From the NCBI GenBank assembly GCA_973895155.1, contig OZ316896.1, forward strand, positions 8,618,001-8,682,000: a stretch of DNA of 64,000 nucleotides, in the 5' to 3' direction. This DNA is from Marsupella aquatica. Its lineage: Eukaryota; Marchantiophyta. The notes beneath the pieces were generated by a model. It saw nothing but the letters and a program-made list of their open reading frames with translations. It had not been told where the DNA came from and searched no databases. Positions 48,299 through 60,173 of this stretch are shown piece by piece. The position numbers were made by a program, and so were the translations under genes. Numbering within the stretch: position 1 is the first letter of the stretch; every line of letters begins with the position of its first letter.

Positions 48299-48350
48299 CC
48301 GGTCATGACTGGTCGGGCGAGGCTTGCGATGCCCGACCAGTCATGACCGG
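48299..48350. repeat. Perfect 20-bp subterminal hairpin of the Harbinger element
   Basis: The arms ccggtcatgactggtcgggc and gcccgaccagtcatgaccgg enclose a 12-nt loop. An outer pair ggtcggacg (48271-48279) and cgtccgacc (48352-48360) extends the structure. It lies 50 bp inside the right terminal repeat, where transposase or accessory proteins could bind. Confidence 0.92.
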
Positions 48351-48399
48351 ACGTCCGACCCGTGACTGTCCCGGGCGCCGTGAAAATGCTAAAAAATGC

Positions 48400-48415
48400 G
48401 TATTTGAGACGCCCT
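48400..48415 (-). repeat. Right terminal inverted repeat of the Harbinger element
   Basis: It is a perfect complement of 41637-41652, with AAT outside it. Confidence 0.9.
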
Positions 48416-48418
48416 AAT

Positions 48419-49627
48419 AAGTACCTTGTCTGGCCCATATACTATACCCTGACGCTCTTTACTTCCGTCACTGTTTAAATTGTCGCGTAATGCCATGTAA
48501 TTCCATAAGAGAATTAAACCTAATTTTCAGGACCATAGAAAATAACGAAAATATGCCATGTTGTTAGTTTGACACAAAACAGACACAAAGTACCCCGAAT
48601 CCGAACACACTAAATACTATATCACACATAAAAGAACAACAGGCTCCCGACCGGGTACTTCAGGCAAAACACCCAACCAAAAGGAGCCCACCAAAAAACC
48701 ACTAAAGAAAAAAGCGATACTCCCTATGAGCAAATTGCATAGGGGGTCTATCCAGGGAACTTGAATATTGTTGCTGCCCTAGAACCAACTTCAGCCCAAT
48801 CCTAACACAGTGGAAATACATAGTGTAATTAAAATTCCATTCCCCCAACTGCAAAAAGTTTATAATTTGTGGTAAGTAAAGTCCCAAAAATGTTAATTAG
48901 TGTATCCAATCCGAAAGTGGACAATGATGCTCTCTTGGACCACAATATTTCTCAAAATTTTGAGTTTAATCGTAATAATTTGATTCTCTTAATTTCAAAT
49001 GTTTTTTAGTTTTGAGGATGTGCTAGAGGAGTAGGTAAGTTACACTTCCATCAAAATGAAAATGATTTTTTTGCCATTTTGGTTGACTTGTTCATACATA
49101 AAATGTGGAGGAATCAATTCTACAAGATTAATTTTCATTGTGACTCCTCCTTCTCTAGTTGCCTTGCAGGTGAAATACTACAAATTATCTTAATAGGATA
49201 ATCACCAAATTATAAACCCCAAACTCCCACCTAAGTATGGCTCAAGGGAGCACTTTGTCCATTATGGAGGTCCATCCGAGCTTCACTTTCCCAAAGGCAT
49301 TTATGGGCTGTGATATAAATAAACTCTCATGGGTTAACAGATAGATCCTCATGCGTTTCAACAGTTAAAATACACTTGTGAAGACATGCCAGGTGTCCAC
49401 AAGACCGGTTTGTTACTCCTGCTAAGTACGCTGATACTAATTCGGGGTCAGTACACTCATAAAAGTATAAATTATGTACCCACTTTGTGGATCTGACGGC
49501 TGTGAAATGGATAGATTCTCAAGCGTTTCTACAGTTAAAAGTTATTGGGTGAAGACCTATTGAGTGAAGACATAAATTTCCACAAAGATCGGCTATTTAC
49601 ATCTTCTGGTTATTTACTTCTTCTTTT
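48419..49627. other. AT-rich spacer
   Basis: No gene is recognised. The short related segments cacttgtgaagacatgccagg and attgagtgaagacataaat (about 49373 and 49558), each following acagttaaaa, suggest a worn duplication of about 185 bp. Confidence 0.35.
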
Positions 49628-50534
49628 CTATATGGGAAGCCACCTTTGAGCAACCTGTGGTAAACTCGCACTGAAAATCCCTGTATTACAAATAGAATCC
49701 TCCCATTATTGCAAGTGCCTATGGTGCAGAACACATTTAACTCACCCAACCTTTAGCGTAACTATATGAAAGAGAATTTCCAGCACTCGTTCACTCACTT
49801 CTTGTTTACCTTGGACTCTAAGTAAACTCTGGGTTTTTCTATTCACTTGTGGAATCTCAATATCCTTGGCTAGTCTAAAAACCTCCTCAAAATCTAAGAC
49901 ATTTACCTCTTCAGGGTATGTATGATTTTCACCAGCTCCTACTTGTGGTGGCTTACCCTGGGAATGCAAAAGGACTAAAGATGCCTCTTGCCCCAACATA
50001 CAAAAGATGTAATTTCTAAGGTCATTTTGAAGGTCAAATGCTTCAAAGAAAAAAAATGGATTGTAAAATATCTAACAAGTCATGACAAGTGCCTTGTTTA
50101 GCAAGTTTTTATGAAGATTGCTTACCTGAAAAAGCTGTGAGATGCACCCTTTGAATCAAATCATCTTCCAAGGACTCCCATGAGCAAATGCATGGCATCT
50201 CAAAGGCTGGGTGTAAGCTTGCAAGGTATGGGTCACGAAAGCAACCATCATGGAATTTGAATTTGGTGTTCCATAGTTTATTGCTCTTACAGGTCTCCAA
50301 ATAGCATGCCCATCCGGAACCTGTTTTGTATTTTGGCTCGTAGTGAGATGTAGGTGATGTAAATTCTACGTGGCTATTGGACAGTATTTGTTAAGATTCA
50401 GTAGAGATAAAATACAAGAGTGGAAGGACAACTCATGCGAAGGAAATATACCTCCATCATGACCAGGAAAGGTTTAAGTCTATAGTACACAGGTACTGGA
50501 AAGTTGTGTACATAAGATACAGATACCCACTTTC
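49628..50534 (-). CDS. Last exons of an unrecognised gene
   Basis: On the minus strand, exons 50336-50126, 50040-49746 and 49670-49628 keep frame across GTAAGC/TTTGAAG and GTGAGT/TTTTCAG junctions and end in TAG. They give residues such as KYKTGSGWACYLETC, LASLHPAFEMPCICSWES, AFDLQNDLRNYIFCMLGQ, DFEEVFRLAKDIEIPQ and VSERVLEILFHIVTLK, ending PQVAQRWLPI. A preceding exon at 50534-50452 (VPVYYRLKPFLVMME) fits in phase, but other frames are open there too. I do not recognise the family. The product looks helical and soluble, without signal or membrane segments. Upstream exons were not traced, so the gene may be a 3' fragment. Confidence 0.5.
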
Positions 50535-52228
50535 CTTAGGTAATGACTCAAATCTATCAAAGTCATAAACTTAGGATACTTCTTTCAGTCATTCATGAGA
50601 ACATATAAAGTCTCAAGTGGTATATGTTCCTTCAAATTTGCTATAGGGATTGGATACACAATATTGAAATCTAACAGTAGTGGTAAAGTACACTACGATA
50701 GCAAATATTAAAAACATTAAGCCTGGCTCCAAAATAAATTCAAAATCTAAATATTACAATTGATGCAATTTGCTAGGGTACATTGAAATAGAAACACACA
50801 ACAGGAAGTTTGAATAAATCAAAATATTGAAAGGTGAATTTTCCATATACAGCAGCATCAAAATTTAGTAAAATCTTGCTTTTACAGATCTCCAAAGGAG
50901 ATTGCGGAAAGAAGCCTCATAGGCTGGGAAAAAGATTAGTATGACCGTGAAAATAGATACGAGTAGATGCTATGACCAAATCGGTTCATACGAGTATTGA
51001 GATACCCTTGAACGTTCTTTATAATATTTGAAAAAACAGGTACAACCAAGACACTTAAGAACGGCCAAGGGTCGAGACTTGTTTATACTTGGTCAAGTTA
51101 TTGTGAATTGTTCCCAACACAAGACTCTTATGTCCCATACCGACATGGCCAAACACCGAGAACCTGCAATTTCAATTTTGGTGTAGAGCTTTCAATTTGG
51201 TATTACGGCACCTATACCATATTGATACTATGTACGTTGACTACTTCAACCTGAGTAAACTAATAACAATCTCCATTCTTCAATAAGTTGTTCGTGGATG
51301 ACTCAAGAAAAAAGAGAAAAAGCCACTTTACGTACTTTAAGGTGCGCACAGTATTGATGTACCAAACCACTGTCTTGAGCACCGACGGCCCATAAGTTTG
51401 GGACTTTACCGTCGTAACTGGATGGATGGACCTCCTCCGTCGTGTACCTGCCCCTGGAGAACAGTACACCTCTGGTAGGTAGGCCCTCTCTGTCCCTCTC
51501 TGTCTCTGTCCCTCTCTCTCTAACCTCTGGCCTTCCCTTCCCAAAAGGTTCCCTGCCCTGCAACAAGGGTACAGACCCCCACCCCAGCTTTGGCCCGCTG
51601 GGAAAGGGACCTGCCCGCTCTCTATCCTCGCCACAGACATATGAACCAAGGACTCTCAAGAAAGGACCAGAAAGTTGCATGTCATTCATTAATAATCAAA
51701 TTTCCTGTCAAGACCCAAATAACACAGAGAAAGACCCACATAACGAGCATATCTACAGTATTATTGCATATAAATCATCCGTGTTCCATGTTGTCACTGA
51801 GATGTACCTGTGTTTCTAGCAGGATATTTAAAATCCACTCAGAACTCTTGAACCCGCATCCAGAGTTAACCTAGTTTATTAGTTTGCAACCTTCCTATCT
51901 TACCCCCCCCCCCCCTCCTTGAAAATTAATTGTATGACAACAGATACCCCAATTACATATATGGCAACGTGGACCGGGAATTAAGAGTATCTCCTTACAT
52001 AACACAACTTTTCATACTCTTAATGCCCTTCTTGATTTTTTTGTCTTTGTATTTTTCATAGTTTTCTTGGAATGCCCAGTCAATATTTTGATCACCTCTT
52101 TAGGAAGATTTCCTCAAATGACACTATGATTAATAAAAACAAAAGGCTCTCAGGCCTTGTATTAAGGTCTTGTTTGAGTAAAATTATAGTCCCTCGATAC
52201 TCATGCTGAAGCTGTTGTTTTCATGGAA
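50535..52228. other. Intergenic region, possible upstream exons of the minus-strand gene
   Basis: Minus-strand frames near 50540-50660 read protein-like (IANLKEHIPLETLYVLMND, then a TGA) but could not be joined with confidence. A pyrimidine-rich microsatellite (ctctctgtc type) lies at about 51485-51525, and a 13-nt C run near 51905. Confidence 0.35.
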
Positions 52229-52231
52229 TTA

Positions 52232-52667
52232 GAGCATCTCCAACACAACTGGGTTTTGCTTACTGTGTACATTAAATACCCTGCCCAACAGCATCCAATA
52301 TTTAGTTCAATGTACATATCTTTAGGGGCCAACTGAAAAGCAGCTGCAACCCTGACCAGGTAATCTTCCTTAAACAACAGGTATCAAGATCTGACAGTCA
52401 TAGATAGAGATCTTGAAACACAACTACTAACCCAATAAGGAGTCAACTAGTGTATAATTGCTTCCATGTACACATTCAATAACCAAAAAACCCAGTTTCT
52501 TAAACCCAGATAGCCTTATAATGAGTGGGTTGGACCTAAAATTTTATATTTTCTTACATTCGGTAAACATTTGCAAAAAACCCAGTTTTTTCTTTCCTTT
52601 CATTGTACTTTGTTTTTCCCTGATTTATAAATTTTGGTTCTCAAAAAGGGTTGGGTTGGAGATGCTC
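52232..52667. mobile_element. GAGCATCTCCAAC-type MITE with TTA duplication
   Basis: The 436-bp element begins GAGCATCTCCAACACAAC and ends GTTGGGTTGGAGATGCTC. It is flanked by TTA at 52229-52231 and 52668-52670. This terminus is common in plant genomes. The TTA target suggests a Tourist-like (PIF/Harbinger) element. No coding frame is present. Confidence 0.85.
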
Positions 52668-52670
52668 TTA

Positions 52671-55600
52671 TATACCAGTTACTATATTATGTGAGTTCTG
52701 TACAATGCCAAGAAATGGTCCTTCCGGATTGCAAGGGTACTTTCGAATTGTTTGTCAAGCCTTGTGATCGGATTTGGTTCTCTCCAGTCATGAGTCAGAC
52801 AAATGAATTTGAAACACTACAAGAAAACATTTCTAGTTCCGGTCTTTCGTCGCCGCTTTGGTGGTGAGCGTGGACACCTGCTGACTGGTGTATTGCGGAT
52901 CGATCCGGGACAGACTGCACTGTAGAGAGAGGTATGGCCGACAAGTGTGACCAGAATGGCTCTTTATAGCACCTCCGTCGCATCAATCATTGGCCTACAG
53001 GTGCTACAGAGAAATAATCGTACGTGTGAGATACACAGCCGTTGGAAAATAAGGAATCGACGGTCTTCCATGCTCCGCCAAAAAAAGCTGTGCCACAGTT
53101 TTGTCTTATACCAGTTGATATTATTGGCAAAAAGAAACGATTAAAAACAGAAACGACTAATCATAAATCAGAATGGTCGCGCGAGAGAATCGAGACGCAA
53201 TGACATCAACGGGTGGAAGGTACTCTGTAACGGTGTAACAGGAAACTGTAACGTTGCAATGGTGTGTAGAGGGAAGGTAGGCCAGTACTCCAGTAGGGTG
53301 CTGGCGCAAGGACTGACGTCGTCCGAAGGCCTGGATCGGGCTACTTTGTCTCAGGCATGGATTGTGCGTGGGATTCGTCTAGTAGTTAGTGCCAACCTCG
53401 GACCTTCCTGAGGGGCGTGTTGCGGTGTTGGATAGATTGGGCTGGTCGTGTGCCAACCATGGAGATTATATATGCTGTTCTTTAAGAGTAGTCCGATTAC
53501 CTCTTATGTTACTTGAACGTAACGTAAATAGATATAAAGAAGTAAAATTGTTTTTAATGTTATTTTAGTTTATCTTTGTCTCATGTTTTTAGTCTACCTT
53601 TATTTCAGTTTTGTCTTTATTTGAAATCAATATCATCTATATCTATCCTCATGTTAATATTTTTTTAATTGAGACTCATAATCACTTTTGTCTGTATTGA
53701 GTGTTATTGTCTAAAGGCTTCTGTCTAAACCCTAGGGCATGAACAGTTGGCTGCAGTTGGCACTTTATTAGTAAGTAAATAGATATGAATAAAAATAATC
53801 TTAAATAAATACGAAGAAAAAGAATTTTTTATAATAAAATTTCTATACTATTTCAGTTAATCTTGGTCTATCCTTGTTTTTTCCACCTTCATTTCAGTTT
53901 TTTCTTTATTTGGAATCAATATTATTTTTGTCCTTCCTCATTAAAAGTTTTTTTATTGAGACTCATAATCATTTTTGTTTCTATTAAGGGTTATGGTCTA
54001 CTGTCTTCGCTGTAGACCCTATGTAGTTAAGAGTAGACTTCATTTGCGATTCTATAATAAGCTATCAAAATAGGAGAGTGACATACTTGAACTTGCTCCC
54101 AGAAAAACTTTCCCAGATCAGCCTGAGGAACATATATTTTTCACAAGCTCAACCCCGTCTGAACATAAAATTTGCATAGTTTTTCATCCTTAACTTACAA
54201 CATGGCAGTGGACTTTTGTGCTAAGGCCTTCCATGTTGCATCTTATGAAATGAGGAGTGTCTGATTCAAAAGCCATCCTTAGTGCTATGGTCTTCCACTG
54301 TGAGGAGTGCACTACTAGTTTCATATTCTGAAGACAATTAGTAACTTGTTGTCAGGTCACATTTACAATTTCTCTTCACCAAAATTATTTTGTCTCAAGC
54401 ATGCCATTCGGGTGGGGAAAATGACTGATGCCGATGATCTGGACGAGAATATGGAGATTCTCAGCCTCAGATGATAACATTGACCTTTCAATGTATGTTG
54501 TATTTCTTTAAAGAAAAAATGGAAAAACAAGAGAAGAACAATTTGGTTTTGAGTTTATCTTTGGAATGAAAAGTAATACTTTGTATGTGGAGTTAGTTTA
54601 ACCAGACTAGACTAACTTGAGATGATAAGTGATTTGTCTGGGAACATGAGAAGGTTTATAATTGGTCCAATCTAACCACAATGCAGTAGTTTTTGCGCAC
54701 AGGTCACAGTTGTCAACACCCTCATTCCAATGAGTATTGGATTGGGAACCTGGTTGAGGGTGAAGGTATAGTTGGAGGGGGCTAGCACAGGAGAATCAGC
54801 AGCCTCCATGTTTACGCTAACCATTTGCATACCGTCTCCTGTTACATATAGTTGAGTTAAGCCAATCCATGTACAAAATGTATGGCTTGCAATGTTCATG
54901 ATAATCAAATTAGTTTTGAGAGAAAGGGTCGTAAAAACAGTCTTCAGCTATCAACTGCCACTGTGTTAGTCTGAAGACTACTAAATATAAGCTGAGATGA
55001 CATTCCATTTCAAACCTGCTACTAGGAAATCATTTCTCAGGTTGGATGGGGATCTATATGGCCTTTATTTGAACCAGGAAGACATGGACTGAGTTTAAGA
55101 AAGTCTTTCCTTTTCCACATTGGCTTGCAATTAATTTTACCTTCCGCAACAAGAAAAAATCCAGGAGATTGCAATTTGACAAGATGCTTGGATCCTTTAC
55201 AGTCCACATGGATCCCCAAGGTAAGATTGGGGTTTACTCAAATAGCATATTCCCTAATTCTAAATGCTGGACCTTTTTGAGTGTCAAAATGTTTAGGGTC
55301 AAACAGTTAGGGAGTCCTAAGGTCAAACATTGTCGTCAATGCCAGCATCAACTGCCTTGAAACCTGGTATTTTTCTCTGTATAGACCAAGCGAGCATGAA
55401 ACATAAGGATTCATTTTAGATGAACGAACCAACCTTAAGGGTCCATCAGGCAAATAAACTGAATGAGTCCTACTGAGGACGAATAAAAACCTCAAAAGCG
55501 GCACCTGTTTTATCTGGGGTACGAGGATTTGATGCCCCAAAGGCAAAATTTGTTTTTATTTTGCATTAAAGAATCTCAGGACTTTATTGAGAATGATTGC

Positions 55601-55928
55601 TACTACAGACCGAAAGGCAAGCTTGGACATGATGTAGTTCCAATCTTTTAAAAAGACCTGATGGGGCACTAATGGACGATACCGTCACAGCTGTTGTTGT
55701 GATTGTATATGACGTCTCTACCTCAACCCAGGTCAGCCACAAATTAATTATAGTTCAAGCCAAGTTGTAGGCAGTGGCACACGCAAATCACTACAGTAGA
55801 GAAATGCAAGACTCCTTGTTTCACTAGTGCATTCTTACGGAAGGTAGCGTTGAAACTCAAATTTGGTTCAAAAAACATTGCTCATCTCCGTCATGCTACT
55901 GAAATGTCACATTGGCTCGGCAACAGAA
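52671..55928. other. Intergenic region
   Basis: No gene is assigned. Minus-strand frames at 54908-54672 and 55546-55307 look moderately protein-like (SYTFTLNQVPNP-type and VLSRTHSVYLPDGPLRL) but lack a supported exon chain. A large tandem duplication at 53515-54030 is listed separately. Confidence 0.4.
53515..54030. repeat. Diverged tandem duplication of about 255 bp
   Basis: Both units share taaatagatat near the start, atttcagttttNtctttatt, aatcaatat and attgagactcataatcaNtt, and end near ctgNNtNNaccctaNg. The second starts near 53775. They differ by many substitutions and small gaps, so the event is old. Confidence 0.75.
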
Positions 55929-55930
55929 TA

Positions 55931-56440
55931 GAATGAACTCTTGCTAAGCGCACACTCCATAAGCACTTACCCTTGATTAGTGCATGCCATCTTGTTTTTC
56001 CCATTTTTTTACACAGGATAAGCACTTTCTAAGTGTTTTTCTAAGCCCACACAGGGCTAAAATCATTTCGCTAAAGGAAAACTTTATAAGTGCTTACCCT
56101 TGATAAGTGATTTATGCACTTACATGTAAACAGATAAACTCCTGAAATCTCATTTACCAATGAATGCATGCCCATTCTTAGTAGAGTGTAGAACGCGCTT
56201 AAGGAGTGTGGGCACAGAATTAGGGCAGGGATCACAGGTACGAGGCTGACTACTCACTGACGCAGAGGTCCACAGTGCTTGCAAACACTATTTGGCACTG
56301 TAACAAAGGAATCTAAATGAAGCACCCTTATCTATTAGAGCACTTGTTAGGGGACGTGCGCTTATCAAGGCACGCAACACCTGGTTTAGTGCACACCAGA
56401 TCCATCTTCCCAAGAGTCTGCACTTAGTGAGAGTTCACTG
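55931..56440. mobile_element. TA-flanked inverted-repeat element, mariner/pogo-like
   Basis: The left end gaatgaactcttgctaagcg and the complement of the right end cagtgaactctcactaagtg match over about 27 bp with several changes. Both are bordered by TA (55929-55930 and 56441-56442). TA targets and a CAGTGAAC-type end fit the Tc1/mariner/pogo group. No transposase is encoded. The interior repeats aagcacttaccctt. Confidence 0.6.
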
Positions 56441-58560
56441 TACAACACTTCCCTACCTCAAAGATCACCAGGGAAGCTAAAAAAGTGGATGTGTCAAGCT
56501 ATTCAGGACTTATAGACTTGAAGGAGCTTAGCAAAACTTTGAGGCAGCAGTTTCAGGGTTTCTATCACCTCCATCCGGCTTGATATCTCTATGACTGGAA
56601 TTAAAGTCACTTTGTGGATCGCATAGAGACAGACAGTATGATCTCTAGTGAGCTTGTATTTGGGGAGAATTTCCTGGCCTATTTTCCTCTCTGCAGATTA
56701 GAACAACAGTGCTACGACACACAGTTTTTGGTCCCAACTTTGCACAATGTCCATGAGCAACGGCTCATTTAGGGCCCGCCAAGTTCCTTTGAAGTTTAAG
56801 GTCCATCGATTCCAGAAAAATGTTTTGGAGGCAAGTCACTGGTAGATTTTTCTCCTAACTCTTAGAGAAGACTTTCAAAATATTATAAGGTAGTGGTTTT
56901 GTGTGATTTTGCTTAAAAGGCTTTGGTAAAGATACTTGTAAATTTTATGGGGACCCACTCAAAATTGTAGACATGAAATCAATCCAATAAGCCCATCAAC
57001 CAAGGTAAAGAAAGTGAAAATTAGTGACTCTCGGACTTTTTGAGTTCAACAACCTGGTGTTCAATAATAAATAAGTCGGTAACAATGTATATGACTGCTT
57101 GATGAGTTGGAATTGCACCAAAATCATCGTACGCATATAGATAGGCTGATGGTGTTGAGCAGGTACAGTAGATCTGTACTAACTGGACCATGACTTGCCT
57201 ATTAAAGGTATGTGTCTTTAGGTTAGAGTCCTTTTTGCTACATTACAAGGACGTTTAAGTTATTTAAATCAAGGCATTTTGCGGGGTGAATTTTGGGCGG
57301 GGTGAATTGGCCGTGACATTTTTTTAATGAATCCCGCTATTTAAGATGGACTGAATATATAAAATTATATGGACTCATATTTAGGACATATTCTATCAAA
57401 ATAAATATTTTGTCACTCTTTTTGGTTTAGGCTATCATATTTTTCCATTTTTTGTTAAATAAGTAACTCTACTTAGCTTGAAATGGTCCAACAATCATCA
57501 TCTGGCCAGGTTTCATCATCAGATGGCAGTAGGCATCCTTCACCTGAGCCACAGCATCCTCTCCAACCCTCAAAAATGGGTTGGGTCTTGTGCTTTTCTC
57601 CCCACCAGAACTCCCTCAACCTCCCCTGGTTGGCTGCCCCACTCCCCATCCCCTGGTGAAGGTACGTCCAGAGAGATTGTTAAAGCTAAGTTGAGGATGG
57701 TGACCACTGTCCAAAGATGATCATTCCAAACTACCAGAGTTATGTTGCTAACCAATGGTGGAAGGCTGCAATGTAATGTAATCAGCAAATTTAAGAATAT
57801 GGCAATGTGTATTTTTTTGTTTATATGGTGTTCTATTATTAGTTTTACTGGTACAAAAATATGCATCCTGGTAATTGCACATCAAAACCAAGCCGGTGAT
57901 ATATGGAAGGAACAAGCCTCAATGAGATAAGAAAGCTATGGAGCGGACCGTAATAAACAAAAAAAGGATAAAAGAAAAAAGCAAAAGAGTTTATCTTGGT
58001 ATGAAAACTTCATTCCATCTGTCGAAGCGTAGAGTATGCTAGTGTGCTTATTGTGTATATACCGAAACTGCTTAATGCTTATTCCGAGTTGCCCGTGAAG
58101 AGTCACAGATAACCGGTCACTGGTCTTTCTATGATTGAATCTGAGAAAATAATAAGGATTAGTCTGGTGAACGAAAGAGCCGTAAATCCTGTCAGGAGAA
58201 GAGGTTACCGGTAGAAGAGGTTTCCGGTGTGTAACCATTTCTACAAGGGCCTGTTATAGTCATAATCTGGTGTCCTGAAAAGTTGAGCCGGTAACCTCTT
58301 TCCAGGCAGGAGTTACATACGCTAATACAGGGCAGGGCTAGGGTTATAGGCTGTAACCTACTCCCGAAACATTCAAAGAAGTTTCCCGGCTGTCGCCGGT
58401 CAGTTTCTTTTCATATTCCGGATGCAGGGTTACAGCCTAGTAACCCTGCGCCCAGACCTGCATTACCCTATACAACTGGGACTGTCAGACGGGGACTGCC
58501 AGATTGAGTTTCCTCCTCCTCCGTTCACACAACATTTTACAGTCTAACGAACTCGTGAGC

Positions 58561-58622
58561 AACTTACTGAGGGGCGTCAGAACCCTCCAAGGGTTTAGGG
58601 TAACTTACTGAGGGGCGTCAGA
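58561..58622. repeat. 20-bp direct repeat at 41-bp spacing
   Basis: aacttactgaggggcgtcag occurs at 58561 and 58602 without change. Confidence 0.85.
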
Positions 58623-59693
58623 TGAATTCGATCTGTAGTTCTGTACAGAATCAGATGCTCGCTCTGATTAGCGCTCATTAATGATAATTCTCTCTGCACA
58701 CTGTCCTTCGGAGAATCGGAGAGCACGATGCTGCTGCTCGGTTGAAACACTTTCATTTCGTATGTAATGGCGAGATTACAAGTAAATTCTGCAATTTGCT
58801 AATATAAATGGCGGCCCATGGACACGATGCATTCCATCGACGACTCGGAAGCGTTCGTCCCTCTCTGAACTGGATTGTTTTACAGTAATCATTTCAGTGG
58901 AATTTCATTCCTCTGGGCTCAGGGGCTCATCCTCTCAGGGCGTGCGAGGAACTGATTGTCGACATATCTGTCGACAAGTTGGCTAACAACGAATCACGTG
59001 TGTATAATCAGAGACCTTAATTGACTCACAGGAGCCTTGAAGACAGTGTTGTTCTACCGAAGACAGAATGTAATTCCTCGTACGCTGCTGTGTACAGTAC
59101 GAAGTATGCAGCATGTGCAAAAGTGATTTTGTTCAGCAGAAATTGACAGACGCATTAATGTGGAGCGCATCAACGCAGAGGGTCGTATGCTGACTGTGGT
59201 GGTGGACAAATGCTGTATACTCAGAACACATCAAGACAGTAGACCTATCCGTTTCCATTGGTATGTATGTGTTCGTAATTTGATTTTATGATGGGGGCCC
59301 GAAAATGATGCCTCCAAAACCTTTTGGCCACAAAACTCTATACCTTCATTGATGAATATACAATATTCTAGATTTAAAATCTACATTTGCTTTTACAAAG
59401 ACAGAATTTCCTCCAGAATGCAACCTTGGACACTGTTTTTTAGCACATGGATTACTGACCAGGGTAAGTACCGGTGGTGGATTGGGTGCTGTTCTAGGGT
59501 AAGATTTCCCGTCCAAATTCACCACATGTTAGTTTTTAAAAATCATGCTGCCTAAATGCATTGACCATTTAAAAGTTCTGCCTTGCACAATTCCTAAAAG
59601 ATTAAACTAAAAGAAATCCTTGAAACAGTTTTATGAGACAGTAAACAAATTCATTGAAAGAAAGTCCATGGGGCCACTGCTACAGCTTGCCAG

Positions 59694-59770
59694 AAAACAA
59701 GCTAACTGGGTTGGACCCTAAATCCTTAAAACAAGCTACCTTGGTTGGACCCTAAAGCCTTAAAACAAGC
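59694..59770. repeat. 34-bp tandem repeat, two copies and a partial
   Basis: Units begin aaaacaagct at 59694, 59728 and 59762 and contain ggttggaccctaaa. Confidence 0.85.
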
Positions 59771-59876
59771 TATTGTTGTAAGACAAGAAAACTGAGGCTC
59801 AGTCCTAAATTTTTACACCGATACCAATAACTTCTCAGCTCTCAATTTGGTCCCAATAATCAAGTTTGGGTTGGAT

Positions 59877-60173
59877 CTCGGGGGTCTCACAATATGGGGA
59901 CCTCCCCATCGCCTGCGACGTTTTTAGGCCTTGGACCCCCTAAAATGTAAGAAACAATTTTTATTTTTTAACCCCTATAAAGTTAGAATATTCTTGGAAT
60001 ATTCTAAAATTTTGATTAAAAAGGCCATAATGTTCTTATAAGTCTCAAAATTGAATTTAAAAGAACCTATTGTTCTTCTACAAAAATTCTTAAATTTTCC
60101 CTTACAACCAATAAAATGACCCTATCCTTCGTGGCACGTGATCTATCATTTTTGTGGAAGTGAAACCCCCGAG
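59877..60173 (-). mobile_element. Non-autonomous inverted-repeat element, copy D, 8-bp TSD
   Basis: The 297-bp element starts CTCGGGGGTCTCAC and ends GTGAAACCCCCGAG. It has a perfect 8-bp duplication ggttggat at 59869-59876 and 60174-60181. Its left interior (tgcgacgtttttag, then accccctaa) matches copy B at 17415-17746, placing it in the same family 42 kb away. Confidence 0.88.

Larger units (their letters stand above)
41637..48415. mobile_element. PIF/Harbinger DNA transposon with extra ORFs
   Basis: The element has a perfect 16-bp terminal inverted repeat (AGGGCGTCTCAAATAC at 41637-41652, complement at 48400-48415) and 3-bp flanks AAT at 41634-41636 and 48416-48418. The outer motif could also be read with TAA-type flanks, which is usual for this superfamily. 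GC-rich subterminal sequence with ggcgcccg occurs on both sides. Inside are a SANT-type gene and a small coiled-coil gene on the plus strand, and a DDE transposase and an OB-fold-like gene on the minus strand. The transposase looks intact; the SANT gene has one in-frame stop and the OB-like gene a frameshift. PIF/Harbinger elements normally carry only the transposase and the Myb/SANT protein. Confidence 0.88.
56443..59868. other. Intergenic region
   Basis: No gene is recognised. Between 58200 and 58460 there are many ggtaac/gttacc motifs in both orientations, including a 12-bp inverted pair (58200-58211 and 58288-58299) and an imperfect 20-bp pair around 58340 and 58430. The motif aacttactgaggggcgtcag is repeated at 58561 and 58602. 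A 34-bp unit repeats from 59694. Confidence 0.4.
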
